A program made the position numbers and the translations under genes. A stretch of DNA of 64,000 nucleotides, from NCBI GenBank assembly GCA_947498325.1, contig CANMKE010000025.1, positions 1-64,000 of the forward strand, given 5' to 3'. Under the pieces are notes generated by a model, which was given only the letters and a program-made list of their open reading frames with translations, did not search any database and was not told the origin of the DNA. Source of the DNA: an uncultured Persicobacter sp. (GTDB lineage Bacteria; Bacteroidota; Bacteroidia; Cytophagales; Cyclobacteriaceae). This document shows, piece by piece, positions 10,434-18,436 of this stretch; within the stretch, counting starts at the first letter, position 1, and every line of letters starts with the position of its first letter.

Positions 10434-10525
10434 CTCTACTTCCTACGCAGGCATTATCCTGTTCAGGTATTCTTCATTGAAGAAGGGTATGATCTCAGCC
10501 CGTTATTTTTAAGGCACCCCTGTTA
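10434..10525 (-). promoter_or_regulatory. TPP riboswitch (THI box)
   Basis: Read on the minus strand the segment contains, in order, the conserved blocks AGGGGTGCC, GGCTGAGATCATACCC, CCTGAACAGGATAATGCC and TGCGTAGGAAGT. These are the P1/P2 strand, the pyrimidine-sensing core and the pyrophosphate-sensing helices of the thiamine pyrophosphate aptamer. It ends 51 nt before the receptor ATG at 10383. Downstream is a small hairpin (10418-10430) but no obvious T-run, so control is more likely at translation initiation than by termination. The call rests on direct reading of the consensus blocks. Confidence 0.93.
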
Positions 10526-10535
10526 ATTGTTGGCA

Positions 10536-10543
10536 CAAATATA
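10536..10543 (-). promoter_or_regulatory. -7 promoter element (TATATTTG) for the TPP-riboswitch transcript
   Basis: On the minus strand the octamer matches TAnnTTTG exactly. It lies about 11 bp before the first aptamer base, so transcription would begin just before the riboswitch. This supports the receptor being transcribed separately from the upstream PnuC/NadR-like genes. No clear -33 element was found. Confidence 0.6.
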
Positions 10544-10660
10544 GAACAAGGAAGCTGAAAAAATAACCTCAGGTGATAATTTTAACTTATATCTTTATTG
10601 TTTTACTCAATTCAGATGACGCAAGGCTGTTCAACATCAAACGGATCAGCATAGCCTTTC

Positions 10661-11182
10661 TTACTGCATAATTTCAGCAATGGCCTGTTGCACGGTGGCA
10701 ACCCTGTCCTTGAGCTCCCCTTCCACCAGCAAAAAATCGCCGTAATGCTGCTTGACCTCCTTCATGTACAAATCCATGAAAAACTGTCGGTCTACATCGT
10801 CAGGGTATTCCCGCTGTGGGTCGTACGCCCAGGGAATGTCATTTTTGCAGAGAATCACCAGGTCGTACTGACGATCGGACAAGGCTTGTGTAATCCACGG
10901 ATCCACCCGCTGATATTTATGCAATGCCCATACCTTCATGACCTCCATGCCCGTGTCGGAAATTACCATATCGGCCCTACTCGCCACTGCTTCCGCTTCG
11001 GAGGCGATTTGCCCCTGAGCGATTTTCACCAAATCCGACTCCTGATAAGGGCGGTCAAGCTGATCGATATAAGCTCTTGCGTATTCACGCACCCAGATCG
11101 CCCCTTGCATCGTTTTCGCCAAATGCTCACAAAGAGTGCTTTTTCCTGCCGACTCGGGCCCAGTTACCAACACTTTGATCAT
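10661..11182 (-). CDS. NadR-like P-loop ATPase/kinase (AAA_28 family)
   Basis: A 173-residue cytoplasmic protein whose N-terminus carries a Walker A motif, GPESAGKST (residues 8-16), in the form typical of the ribosylnicotinamide kinase domain of NadR. The nucleotidyltransferase and HTH domains of full NadR are absent. Other family landmarks are VREYARAYI, the DTG/VMKVW stretch and DLVILCKNDIPW. Its ATG overlaps the stop of the PnuC gene by four bases (ATGA), so the two are translationally coupled and the kinase probably traps the substrate the permease brings in. By family this would be nicotinamide riboside. The thiamine riboswitch next door makes thiamine a second possibility, but this operon does not itself carry a riboswitch. 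Confidence 0.8.
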   Translation of the reverse strand: MIKVLVTGPESAGKSTLCEHLAKTMQGAIWVREYARAYIDQLDRPYQESDLVKIAQGQIASEAEAVASRADMVISDTGMEVMKVWALHKYQRVDPWITQALSDRQYDLVILCKNDIPWAYDPQREYPDDVDRQFFMDLYMKEVKQHYGDFLLVEGELKDRVATVQQAIAEIMQ

Positions 11183-11799
11183 GACAATCCTACGCTTACT
11201 TTTTCTGCCGATTCGGCCTTCGATTTCAGGTATTCTTTACGCCATGAAATAAACCCGTAGATGGTCATGATGGTGTAAAATACAAACAATCCAGAGGTCA
11301 GTTCAAGCCCTTTAATGGCATACATATAAACACTGATCCCGTCGATGACCGTCCAGTAGAGCCAGTTGCTGAGAATTTTACGGGTTCCCATAACGGTGGC
11401 GATCACACCAAATACCGAAGTAAAGGAATCTACATAAGGCAAAAATGCCGAGGTATGTGTTTCCAGGTAACTGCCAATCAGGTACACCAGCACCGCACCA
11501 GCACTCAGGGTAAACAGGTGTTCTTTTACCCCCCAGTCAATAACGGGAACAGCATCTTCAGCTTCCTGATTGCCATATTTCCAATGGTACCAACCGTAAA
11601 TTGTGGTTCCAATATAAAAAATCTGCAAGCCTGTTTCTGCAAAAAGATGGGCTTCAAAGCAAATATACAGGTACAGTAAAACGGAAGCCATCGCAAAATA
11701 CCAACAGGATAATTTCTGTTTGGCTGCAAGGATGACGTAAATGACACTTGTCAGGACGGCGAAGAATTCAATAACACTCATGCTACAAAAGTGTGGCAA
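11179..11799 (-). CDS. PnuC-family vitamin/nucleoside permease
   Basis: A 206-residue inner-membrane protein with about seven hydrophobic segments. It shows the PnuC family pattern, including YIGTTIYGWYHWKYGN (the W-x-x-W region), TVIDGISVYMYAIKGL and a C-terminal YGFISWRK. PnuC proteins take up nicotinamide riboside by facilitated diffusion coupled to phosphorylation. PnuT and RibM relatives take up thiamine and riboflavin, and sequence reading alone does not separate these. It overlaps the kinase gene by four bases. The 143 bp upstream (11800-11942) contains no recognisable riboswitch or promoter octamer. Confidence 0.87.
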   Translation of the reverse strand: MPHFCSMSVIEFFAVLTSVIYVILAAKQKLSCWYFAMASVLLYLYICFEAHLFAETGLQIFYIGTTIYGWYHWKYGNQEAEDAVPVIDWGVKEHLFTLSAGAVLVYLIGSYLETHTSAFLPYVDSFTSVFGVIATVMGTRKILSNWLYWTVIDGISVYMYAIKGLELTSGLFVFYTIMTIYGFISWRKEYLKSKAESAEKVSVGLS

Positions 11800-11942
11800 T
11801 TATTTTAAATAATGAATAGATATCTAATCAAATCGCAATAAAAGCCACGGTATAGCCGCTGAGGTGGTGGATTTCCCCAGAACCAAAATGTTCAATGTGT
11901 TCAAAGTGATCCAACACCCCACCTATTGTTTTCAGCATTCGC

Positions 11943-13043
11943 TTAAAGCTTCGCGTCTTGTTCCCATAAAATTTTTCGGCCTTCCTGGGCACTCTTTCTC
12001 GCCATATCAAGAATCTTGCAGGTCAATACATTATTCTCGGTGCTGTAAAGAGCAAATTCCTCGGCCGTGATCTCCTTCCGTCGTACTGCCGCAAAGTGGC
12101 TGAACGGATTGATCATCTGATTTTTTTCAAAAGTGTGCTGTTCGGTTTTTCGCGGACGACGTTCCCGCTCACTGACCGTCAGGGCATCAACGGCGTGCAT
12201 TTCAGAATCTCGACGGTAAACCATCATTTCTTTTCGGTTTATTGGCCAGTTCCATGAAGCCTGAATCACGGCCTGAACTGTTCCATAATCAAGCACAATC
12301 AGGGCATCATCATCCACTTCAGGGTAAGATTCCTGCTGATAGTTTCTTGTTTCGGCATAAACCGAAAGTGGTGCTTGGCCATTCATCATCCAAGACATGA
12401 TATTGGCGCCATAGCAACCAAAATCAACCACCGCCCCACCGCCATTACGGGTCGGGCTGTTCAGAATTTCGAGAAAAGGTTTGCTGAGATTCAGTTTCGC
12501 AGGCCCATGATGTCCATAGTTCATCACAAACTTGAAGGGCGCATCTTCAGGGTTTTGCGCCAGCTCTTCCTTCACAAAATAGGTTGAAGGATACCAGGAA
12601 GTTTCATAATTGGTGTACAGCAGAATACCATGCTTCTTCGCCTTTTCCTGCATTCGCAAAGCAGATTTGTAATTGGTCGCCAGTGGTTTTTCCACCATGA
12701 CATCCACGCCCTTGGGCGCGAAAAAGTCCACCACGGCCTCATGTTCCGAAGGGGCATTAAAAGCGCAAACGGCATCTGGTTTCTGAGCATCATACATGGC
12801 TTGCATGCTCGGGTAAATCAGCGCTGTATCAATATTATATTTTTCGCAAAGTTGGCGCGCAAAAGGGCGATTGCTTTCCACAAAACCCACAAATTTCACC
12901 TCTTCCTGCTTCCCCATGGTTTTCAAAACCCATACGATATGCCCGTGGCTCATCCCTACTACACCCATTCTGAGTTGTTCAGCAACGGCATTAAACACCT
13001 GCCCTACACATAGCATGGCGGTTAATAAAAAATACTTCAACAT
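11943..13043 (-). CDS. Exported Gfo/Idh/MocA-family oxidoreductase
   Basis: A 366-residue protein with a Rossmann-type N-terminus (LRMGVVGMSHGHIVWVLKTMG). The family lysine motif VEKPLATN lies around residues 136-143, followed by the alpha/beta C-terminal domain. Family members are NAD(P)-dependent sugar dehydrogenases, glycosidases or reductases. Unusually it starts with a Sec-like signal (MLKYFLLTAMLCVGQVFNAVA) and no twin-arginine motif, which raises the question of how a nucleotide cofactor would be supplied outside the cytoplasm. It lies between PnuC and AnmK with 134 bp to the latter. A role in sugar or cell-wall recycling is possible but unproven. Confidence 0.82.
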   Translation of the reverse strand: MLKYFLLTAMLCVGQVFNAVAEQLRMGVVGMSHGHIVWVLKTMGKQEEVKFVGFVESNRPFARQLCEKYNIDTALIYPSMQAMYDAQKPDAVCAFNAPSEHEAVVDFFAPKGVDVMVEKPLATNYKSALRMQEKAKKHGILLYTNYETSWYPSTYFVKEELAQNPEDAPFKFVMNYGHHGPAKLNLSKPFLEILNSPTRNGGGAVVDFGCYGANIMSWMMNGQAPLSVYAETRNYQQESYPEVDDDALIVLDYGTVQAVIQASWNWPINRKEMMVYRRDSEMHAVDALTVSERERRPRKTEQHTFEKNQMINPFSHFAAVRRKEITAEEFALYSTENNVLTCKILDMARKSAQEGRKILWEQDAKL

Positions 13044-13177
13044 AAAAAATCTGATTTTTTATGGAAGATACATTCTTTATTCAAAAGATTGAAGCCTGAG
13101 CCAAACTATTGCCAAAGCTGCTACCTCAGGAGCTTCACCTCGAATCAATGGCGTGCCACGCTGTTAGGATGAACCTC

Positions 13178-14266
13178 CTAAGAGGATAGTTTCCCCTGAT
13201 AATCGAACAACTGCCCCGCGGAGTGGTCTTGCTTTGCACCAGTAACCGACGCCAGGCAATTCACCTCATGTCTATATTTCAGCACCCCAAGCAGGGCGAA
13301 AATCAGGGCTTCTTTTTGCTCAATAATTTCTTCCCCCGGAATAATAAGGGTGGTTCCTTCTGCCCAAAAGGCGATCCTTTCGAGGAAATACTGATTGAAA
13401 GCACCTCCACCTGTAACCAGGCATTTGCCTTTTTGCTTTGCTGAAAAATGTCCGAGACACCGACCAATCTGATAGGCAGCATGCTCCACGGCCGTTGCAA
13501 GCTGATCGTTGGTTTTCCCGATGGTTTCCAGCCGAGGGATAACTTCCGAAAACACCCATTCTTTCCCCAACGATTTCACCCCAAATTTCTCAAAGAAGGG
13601 CAAAGCGTTCAGCGCCTCGAAAACCGCCTGATCGACCTGACCACTACGGGCAATTTTACCTTCCTCGTCAAAATCAAGCCCGAGGGATTTTACAAAATAA
13701 TTCAGCGGCATATTGGCCACCCCAATATCAAAAGCCTTCCGCACGCCATCTTCTTCCAGGGATATATTCGCAATACCACCAAGGTTCAGGCAAAAATCAT
13801 AATCTGCAAACAACAGCCGATCGCCGATAGGAACCAGCGGAGCGCCCTGCCCACCAAGGGCAACATCTGCGGTGCGGAAATCGCAGAAAACAGGCACGCC
13901 CGAAACAGCATTTATCTGAGCACCATGGCCGAGTTGTGTGGTGAGGTAATGCGCCGAAGGCTGATGAAAAACGGTATGCCCATGGCTGGCAATAAAATCC
14001 ACCTGCAATTGGTGTTTACTGATAAAGGCCTTGACTTGCTCGCCAAAATAACGCCCCAATGCGACATCCAGCAGGGCATAGCCCAAAGCATTGCCTGCTT
14101 CCACTGCCGAGAGCTTCAACCGCCATTCGGCAGAATAAGGAATGCTTTCTGAACACTGAAGCTCGAACTGCCACCGTCCATTTTCATCTACTGAAAGATG
14201 GACATAACACAAATCCAAACCGTCGAGACTTGTGCCCGACATCATGCCAATCACTTTATATTTCAT
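13178..14266 (-). CDS. anmK: Anhydro-N-acetylmuramic acid kinase
   Basis: A 362-residue cytoplasmic kinase that opens the 1,6-anhydro ring of anhydroMurNAc and phosphorylates it to MurNAc-6-phosphate in peptidoglycan recycling. The N-terminal GMMSGTSLDGLD (residues 7-18) is the family ATP-binding signature. FIASHGHTVFHQP, CDFRTADVALGGQGAPLVPIGD, LNLGGIANIS and VTGGGAFN follow in the expected order. The length agrees with AnmK proteins (360-390). The ATG at 14266 gives the canonical MKYKVIGMMSG start. It is separated from the alginate locus by the FadR gene terminator, so co-regulation with alginate genes is unlikely. Confidence 0.95.
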   Translation of the reverse strand: MKYKVIGMMSGTSLDGLDLCYVHLSVDENGRWQFELQCSESIPYSAEWRLKLSAVEAGNALGYALLDVALGRYFGEQVKAFISKHQLQVDFIASHGHTVFHQPSAHYLTTQLGHGAQINAVSGVPVFCDFRTADVALGGQGAPLVPIGDRLLFADYDFCLNLGGIANISLEEDGVRKAFDIGVANMPLNYFVKSLGLDFDEEGKIARSGQVDQAVFEALNALPFFEKFGVKSLGKEWVFSEVIPRLETIGKTNDQLATAVEHAAYQIGRCLGHFSAKQKGKCLVTGGGAFNQYFLERIAFWAEGTTLIIPGEEIIEQKEALIFALLGVLKYRHEVNCLASVTGAKQDHSAGQLFDYQGKLSS

Positions 14267-14443
14267 CCTTTGAATTTAAGGTAAGAAAGAGTTTGAAGTG
14301 CTGTAAATCCTCCTATTCAGGGCATATTCTTGCGAATGCACATCCTGAAAATGGACTGAAAGCCTCCCGAATCGTATTTTTCAGGGTAAAACTTCCGCCA
14401 CTTAAAAATAGCGACCGCTTTCGTGTTCTACACCATAAGGGAC

Positions 14444-14492
14444 AAAAAAAATCATGCACAAAATACGCTTAGCATATCCTGTGCATGATTTT
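14444..14492 (-). terminator. Intrinsic terminator after the FadR-type regulator gene
   Basis: The arms AAAATCATGCACA (from 14448) and TGTGCATGATTTT (to 14492) form a 12-13 bp stem around a 19-base loop. On the minus strand the hairpin is followed by seven T, and it lies 33 bp past the regulator stop codon at 14525. Confidence 0.8.
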
Positions 14493-14524
14493 CCGCCCTT
14501 TTCAATTTCAAGAGGGGCTGTTAA

Positions 14525-15232
14525 TTATAAAGAGCGTAATTTTGACTGCTCCAATACAGGCTTCAAATGTTCAAGCATGGCTTCTTTTGCCCCTTCAACA
14601 TCTTGCGCCACAATAAAATCAAAAATCTTGCGGTGAACTTCTACCGCATCTGCTTTTGTGGAAGCTGTACACACTTCTTCTTTGCTGAAATATTCAAGGA
14701 TATCTGGCATAATCACCATCAGCAAAGATTTCAAAGAAGAATTCTGCGCGGCATCAGCAATGGCCAAATGGAACATGAAATCGGAATCCAGACCAGTTTG
14801 ATTTTCCTTCACCGCCTTTTCATAAGCCACCATGGCCGCCTCAATATGCGCCAAATCTTCTTGCGTACGACGCGCAGCAGCAAGCCCTGTAGCTTCTACC
14901 TCAAGGAAAGTTCTGGTTTCTACCAAAGAGTAGAAGTCGTGCCCTTCAAGATCCAGAATGTTGGAAATCAACCCTTGCATGGCGGTAATTCCCATGCCAG
15001 CAACTACGGTTCCACTTTGTGGCTGCGTTTTTAAAATGCCGTAAAACTCCAGCTTTTTTATGGCCTCACGAACATGACCGCGCCCTACGCCAAAAGATTC
15101 ACTCAATTTACGTTCAGGCGGCAAGACATCTCCCGCTTTCAATGTCCCTGAATTGATCAATTCACGGATTTGCTTAATTATTATATCTGAAGGTTTATCA
15201 ACCTTAATTGCTTCAAAATTCATTTTCGTCAT
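14525..15232 (-). CDS. FadR-subfamily GntR transcriptional regulator, probable alginate-locus repressor
   Basis: A 235-residue DNA-binding regulator. Residues about 12-75 form a winged helix-turn-helix with the GntR signature (LKAGDVLPPERKLSESFGVGRGHVREAIKKLEFYG). Residues 95-225 form the all-helical FCD ligand-binding domain, with metal-site candidates such as FMFHLAIADAAQN and EVHRKIFDFI. FCD regulators commonly sense small organic acids, and in alginate loci of Bacteroidota and Gammaproteobacteria such proteins respond to KDG or DEH-type metabolites. It lies just downstream of the esterase genes, on the same strand as the whole locus. An inverted repeat 20 bp upstream of its ATG suggests autoregulation. 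The palindromes at the PL6 and SusC promoters fit this family's operators. Confidence 0.9.
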   Translation of the reverse strand: MTKMNFEAIKVDKPSDIIIKQIRELINSGTLKAGDVLPPERKLSESFGVGRGHVREAIKKLEFYGILKTQPQSGTVVAGMGITAMQGLISNILDLEGHDFYSLVETRTFLEVEATGLAAARRTQEDLAHIEAAMVAYEKAVKENQTGLDSDFMFHLAIADAAQNSSLKSLLMVIMPDILEYFSKEEVCTASTKADAVEVHRKIFDFIVAQDVEGAKEAMLEHLKPVLEQSKLRSL

Positions 15233-15252
15233 CTGATATTAATCCAACAAAA

Positions 15253-15274
15253 CTGTAACCAAAAACTGTTACAG
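15253..15274. promoter_or_regulatory. Inverted repeat before the FadR-type gene (candidate autoregulatory operator)
   Basis: CTGTAAC and GTTACAG flank 8 bases, 20 bp upstream of the regulator's start codon. On the minus strand the right half includes TTGGTTACAG, sharing the TTGGT half-site seen at the two lyase/transporter operon promoters. A TATTTTTG octamer on the minus strand at 15340-15347 could be the -7 element, placing the repeat in the leader. The remaining bases of 15233-15568 show no gene. Confidence 0.4.
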
Positions 15275-15568
15275 CAGCTCTTAAGTTTAAAAAAAAAGCC
15301 CTTATTAGGTAAGTATGAAGGGAAATCGAAAGATTATTACAAAAATAAGTAATAATCGACACAATCCCACTGTTTAATACAATTTATATTCAAAGTTAAT
15401 GTGTAAGGATAAGTACGGTATTCCTCGGGGAATCCATGCCATTATTTTGATCTTTGGGCACCGAAATTTATTTTCACGCATCTGCCAACTCACAGAAAAC
15501 CATATAACTTTCATTAAATATCCACACCAATATTAAACAGTATATCTAAACTCCCAACTCAATTAATT

Positions 15569-16882
15569 TCAGTTTGTCACTTTTAATTGCTGACATAACC
15601 AACTGAATCCTTTTGTTCTTTGTTCAGTCGACCATTTGTGCCGTTGAGGCTGATCAATGAATAATGCTTTTGGTGCGGTAATGCTATTATAGGTCGCGTA
15701 GGCAGTTGTTGGAGGAACAACATTGTCATTATAACCCCAAGAGTACCAACCTGGGTGTTTCAGTATTTTCGCAAAATTAATGACATCAAAATATTGTGCT
15801 GTTTTCAACCATTGTGGATGTTCTTCCACATTGTAATTGGCGAAATAATGCGGCCAGCCTCCTGCTCGTCCGTGCAAATAACCTGTCCAGTCTGTAAGTG
15901 CAGGAAAGTACACCAGCTGCGCATTTACCCGAGGGTCGAGTGCTGCGGTAACAATGCTGAGGCCTCCACCTTGCGACCCACCCATTACACCAACATGCTG
16001 CCCATCGAACTGAGGCAAGGTGTAGATAAAATCGATGGCACGAACGCAGCCCAAATAAACCCTTTTATAATAATATTCCTCGGGAGTGTCGAGCCCCTCC
16101 ATGCGGTAATTACTAAGCCCAGCATCCCGCAAAGCCACGAATAGGCTATCAGGAGCCGTTTGGGGAATTCCGTGAATTCCTATTTTCAGGATAATCACCC
16201 CCTGTTTGGCACGGCTGTCTTTGCCTTGTTTTTTTACCCCTGCCCCAGGGCAATTTAAAATGGCGGGGTATTTCCCTGCTTTTGCAGGCACCGTGAGCGT
16301 CCCATAGATTCGACTGTAAGCCCGCCCGTACTTCTGCCTGATATTCTGAAAGCTGACACTGTAAACATTATAATCTTTGGTACACTGGGCAGTTAATTTC
16401 TGCATTTGTGGGTCAATAGGCACCTTGGCCAACTCCTTCAGCTGATGCGCCCAAAAGGCACTGAAGTCATCAGGAAATGTTTCTGTTGCTCGCAATTCGG
16501 CCACCGCCACACCAGCAGTACCCCAAGAGTCCACTTTTTGGCCATCAACCTGCACCGAAGCAAAGCACCTCAGAAAGCCTGGCTTTGTACCTTTTACCCC
16601 CTGAATAATCGCTACGCCCTTTTTCAGCTTAATATCTCCTTCTTTAATGACCGCCATTTTTTCAGGCTTAATCTGAAAATGAACTTTCAGGTTTTGCCTC
16701 AATGGCGAGCCTTCTTGCAATACCTCGACCTTATAAAAAATGGGCTCTCCTTTTTCATACAGCCAGCCTTGTTTTGTTGGAGTAACAACCACTTTAATTT
16801 TAGCGGCCGCAAGGGCTGAAAAAGAAATGGTGAATAATAATATAGTGGTTAAAGTACGTATTTTGTTCATCATACTATACAT
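15569..16882 (-). CDS. Secreted acetyl xylan esterase-like hydrolase (AXE1/CE7-like)
   Basis: A 437-residue exported alpha/beta hydrolase. The signal peptide (NKIRTLTTILLFTISFSALAAA) may be read from the ATG at 16882, 16873 or 16870; I cannot decide among them. Residues 25-130 form a beta-sandwich N-terminal domain, then come a CE7-like core with GVMGGSQGGGLS (nucleophile Ser), an ALDPRVNA segment, and a C-terminal RHKW that may supply the catalytic His. CE7 enzymes remove acetyl groups from xylan, cephalosporin C or other acetylated sugars. It starts 20 bp after the SGNH esterase stop, so the two form an operon inside the alginate locus. Deacetylation of O-acetylated alginate or an associated polysaccharide is my inference. 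Confidence 0.82.
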   Translation of the reverse strand: MYSMMNKIRTLTTILLFTISFSALAAAKIKVVVTPTKQGWLYEKGEPIFYKVEVLQEGSPLRQNLKVHFQIKPEKMAVIKEGDIKLKKGVAIIQGVKGTKPGFLRCFASVQVDGQKVDSWGTAGVAVAELRATETFPDDFSAFWAHQLKELAKVPIDPQMQKLTAQCTKDYNVYSVSFQNIRQKYGRAYSRIYGTLTVPAKAGKYPAILNCPGAGVKKQGKDSRAKQGVIILKIGIHGIPQTAPDSLFVALRDAGLSNYRMEGLDTPEEYYYKRVYLGCVRAIDFIYTLPQFDGQHVGVMGGSQGGGLSIVTAALDPRVNAQLVYFPALTDWTGYLHGRAGGWPHYFANYNVEEHPQWLKTAQYFDVINFAKILKHPGWYSWGYNDNVVPPTTAYATYNSITAPKALFIDQPQRHKWSTEQRTKGFSWLCQQLKVTN

Positions 16883-16902
16883 TTTTTAATATTAAATTAA
16901 TC

Positions 16903-18315
16903 TTAAAAGCCCCATTGATCTGTTCGGAATGGTTGTAAGGGAAGGTGGGCATTATTATAAAAATTACCTGCTTGTGTGCTTGAAAAACAATAACGAACAG
17001 CGACAGGATGCTCTACCAAGTCTGAGGATAAACTCAGGCTACGATCTTTATTGAAAATCACTTTGGCAGGATAAAAATGTCGGTCTTTTCCCGCAATCGA
17101 AAAACCATCGGTGGATCCGCCAAAAGTTGACAATCCATAACGTGCATTTTGAAAAAAAAGCTTTAGAACATGTTCGCCAACCTTCTTTATTTTATCCAAT
17201 TTTGGACTTTTGCACTGTAAACCCTCAAATCCATACTGATGAACCAGCGCCCAATAGGCTAACCGCTGCCCTACGGCCTGTTTTTTCCGAGGGTGAATAT
17301 GTGCTTTTTCTCCCAGATCAGTCGTTACCACCATACCCGTATTTTTTACCGTTTCCGACACCTGAGCCTGCGCCTCACGCAGGAAACCAGCATTCGCCTT
17401 TAAGTATCCATATGGGGCAATCTGCACAAAATAAAAGGGCATTTTAGGCATTTCCCATTGCTGGCGGTAGTCCTGAATCAGTGTGGAAAAGCAGGAGGCA
17501 TAACGACTGGGGGCAGTAACATCACTTTCTCCCTGATACCACAACATTCCTTTGATGGTAAAACCTTCAAAAGGATGAATCATGCTATTGTAGAGTACCG
17601 TCGGCCATTTTCTTTGCTTTTTCAGATCGTCGGACTGGAATTTTTGAGGAGCTGATGGCAATTGCAGCTGCTGACGGGCACTTTCACTTAACCAGGCCGC
17701 AATCGGACTGCCCCCTACCGAGGATTGTATAATCCCGATCGGGACATTTAACGCCTCACTTAATTGCTGGGCGAAAAAATAAGCGACGGCACTAAAGTCA
17801 GGGCTGTTCTTGGTGTTGGAAATGAACCATTTGCCCGCTGCGGTTGCCTTCGGCGATAATGCGGCGGATTTTTCTTGCTGAAAATAACGTATCGGATACT
17901 TGCCCGATTTTAAAATGGCCGAATTGGCTCCTTCCACGGGTTGGTTGCTATAACCTTTGAGCGGCATATACATATTCGATTGGCCCGAGCAAAACCAAAC
18001 CTCCCCGATTAAAATATCTTTCAATAAAATTTTTGTACTCCCTTTGATGGACAAGCTGAACGGCCCGCCCGCAGCTGGTGTTGAAATGGTGGTACTCCAT
18101 CGGCCATGTTCATCGGCCACGGTTTTAGATTTGGCTCCCCAGCTTCCCTTTAAAAAAATGGTGGAATGCGGACAATCCCATCCCCAAACTTTTGCCTGCG
18201 ACTTTTGCTGAAAAATCATGTGACTACTAAAAAATGCAGGCAACTTCACCTGTGCAATGCTTGAGCTTATGGAAAACAAACATAACAGCAGGCTTAAAAT
18301 AAAATAACGACTCAT
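16903..18315 (-). CDS. Secreted SGNH hydrolase, sialate O-acetylesterase-like
   Basis: From the ATG at 18315 the product is 470 residues and begins MSRYFILSLLLCLFSISSSIAQ, a good signal peptide. The seven upstream codons of the open frame lie inside the terminator of the preceding gene, so they are unlikely to be translated. A beta-rich N-terminal domain is followed by the SGNH catalytic domain: FCSGQSNMYMPL (block I, Ser), SSVGGSPIAAWLS (block II, Gly) and WYQGESDV (block III). The His of block V probably lies in the EKAHIHPRKKQAVGQRLA stretch. Relatives deacetylate sialic acid, xylan or other sugars. It is the first gene of the esterase pair. Confidence 0.85.
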   Translation of the reverse strand: MSRYFILSLLLCLFSISSSIAQVKLPAFFSSHMIFQQKSQAKVWGWDCPHSTIFLKGSWGAKSKTVADEHGRWSTTISTPAAGGPFSLSIKGSTKILLKDILIGEVWFCSGQSNMYMPLKGYSNQPVEGANSAILKSGKYPIRYFQQEKSAALSPKATAAGKWFISNTKNSPDFSAVAYFFAQQLSEALNVPIGIIQSSVGGSPIAAWLSESARQQLQLPSAPQKFQSDDLKKQRKWPTVLYNSMIHPFEGFTIKGMLWYQGESDVTAPSRYASCFSTLIQDYRQQWEMPKMPFYFVQIAPYGYLKANAGFLREAQAQVSETVKNTGMVVTTDLGEKAHIHPRKKQAVGQRLAYWALVHQYGFEGLQCKSPKLDKIKKVGEHVLKLFFQNARYGLSTFGGSTDGFSIAGKDRHFYPAKVIFNKDRSLSLSSDLVEHPVAVRYCFSSTQAGNFYNNAHLPLQPFRTDQWGF

Positions 18316-18360
18316 GAAAAAAAATAAAAAATGCATCCCATTAAAAAATGGGATGCATTT
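18316..18360 (-). terminator. Terminator of the 1298-residue protein gene, abutting the next start codon
   Basis: A perfect 14-bp stem (AAATGCATCCCATT with AATGGGATGCATTT) closes a 4-base AAAA loop at 18329-18360. On the minus strand it is followed by a T-rich tract running directly into the ATG of the SGNH esterase at 18315. Such placement would let the esterase operon be transcribed only by read-through or from a promoter further upstream, which I could not find. Confidence 0.75.
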
Positions 18361-18436
18361 AAACTATTGATCTGTTTAAATACTAAAACAAGATCGAGAC
18401 TATTGATTTATCAATCAATCTGATTTTCTTCCTTAT

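Noticed and set aside
11800-11942. Possible second riboswitch before the PnuC gene
   Set aside because: None of the TPP, NAD or FMN consensus blocks can be found in this gap.
11828-12010. Minus-strand ORF overlapping the end of the oxidoreductase gene
   Set aside because: It overlaps the 3' end of a convincing gene in another frame, has no recognisable motif or start context, and the oxidoreductase is already full length.
13178-14266. AnmK as part of the alginate locus
   Set aside because: A strong terminator separates it from the FadR gene, and its pathway is peptidoglycan recycling.
14444-14492. The inverted repeat as a FadR operator
   Set aside because: It follows the gene on the minus strand and ends in a T-run, so it is explained as a terminator.
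18316-18336. Upstream start for the SGNH esterase (ATG at 18336)
   Set aside because: These codons are the right arm and T-run of the preceding terminator, and the signal peptide begins at the ATG at 18315.
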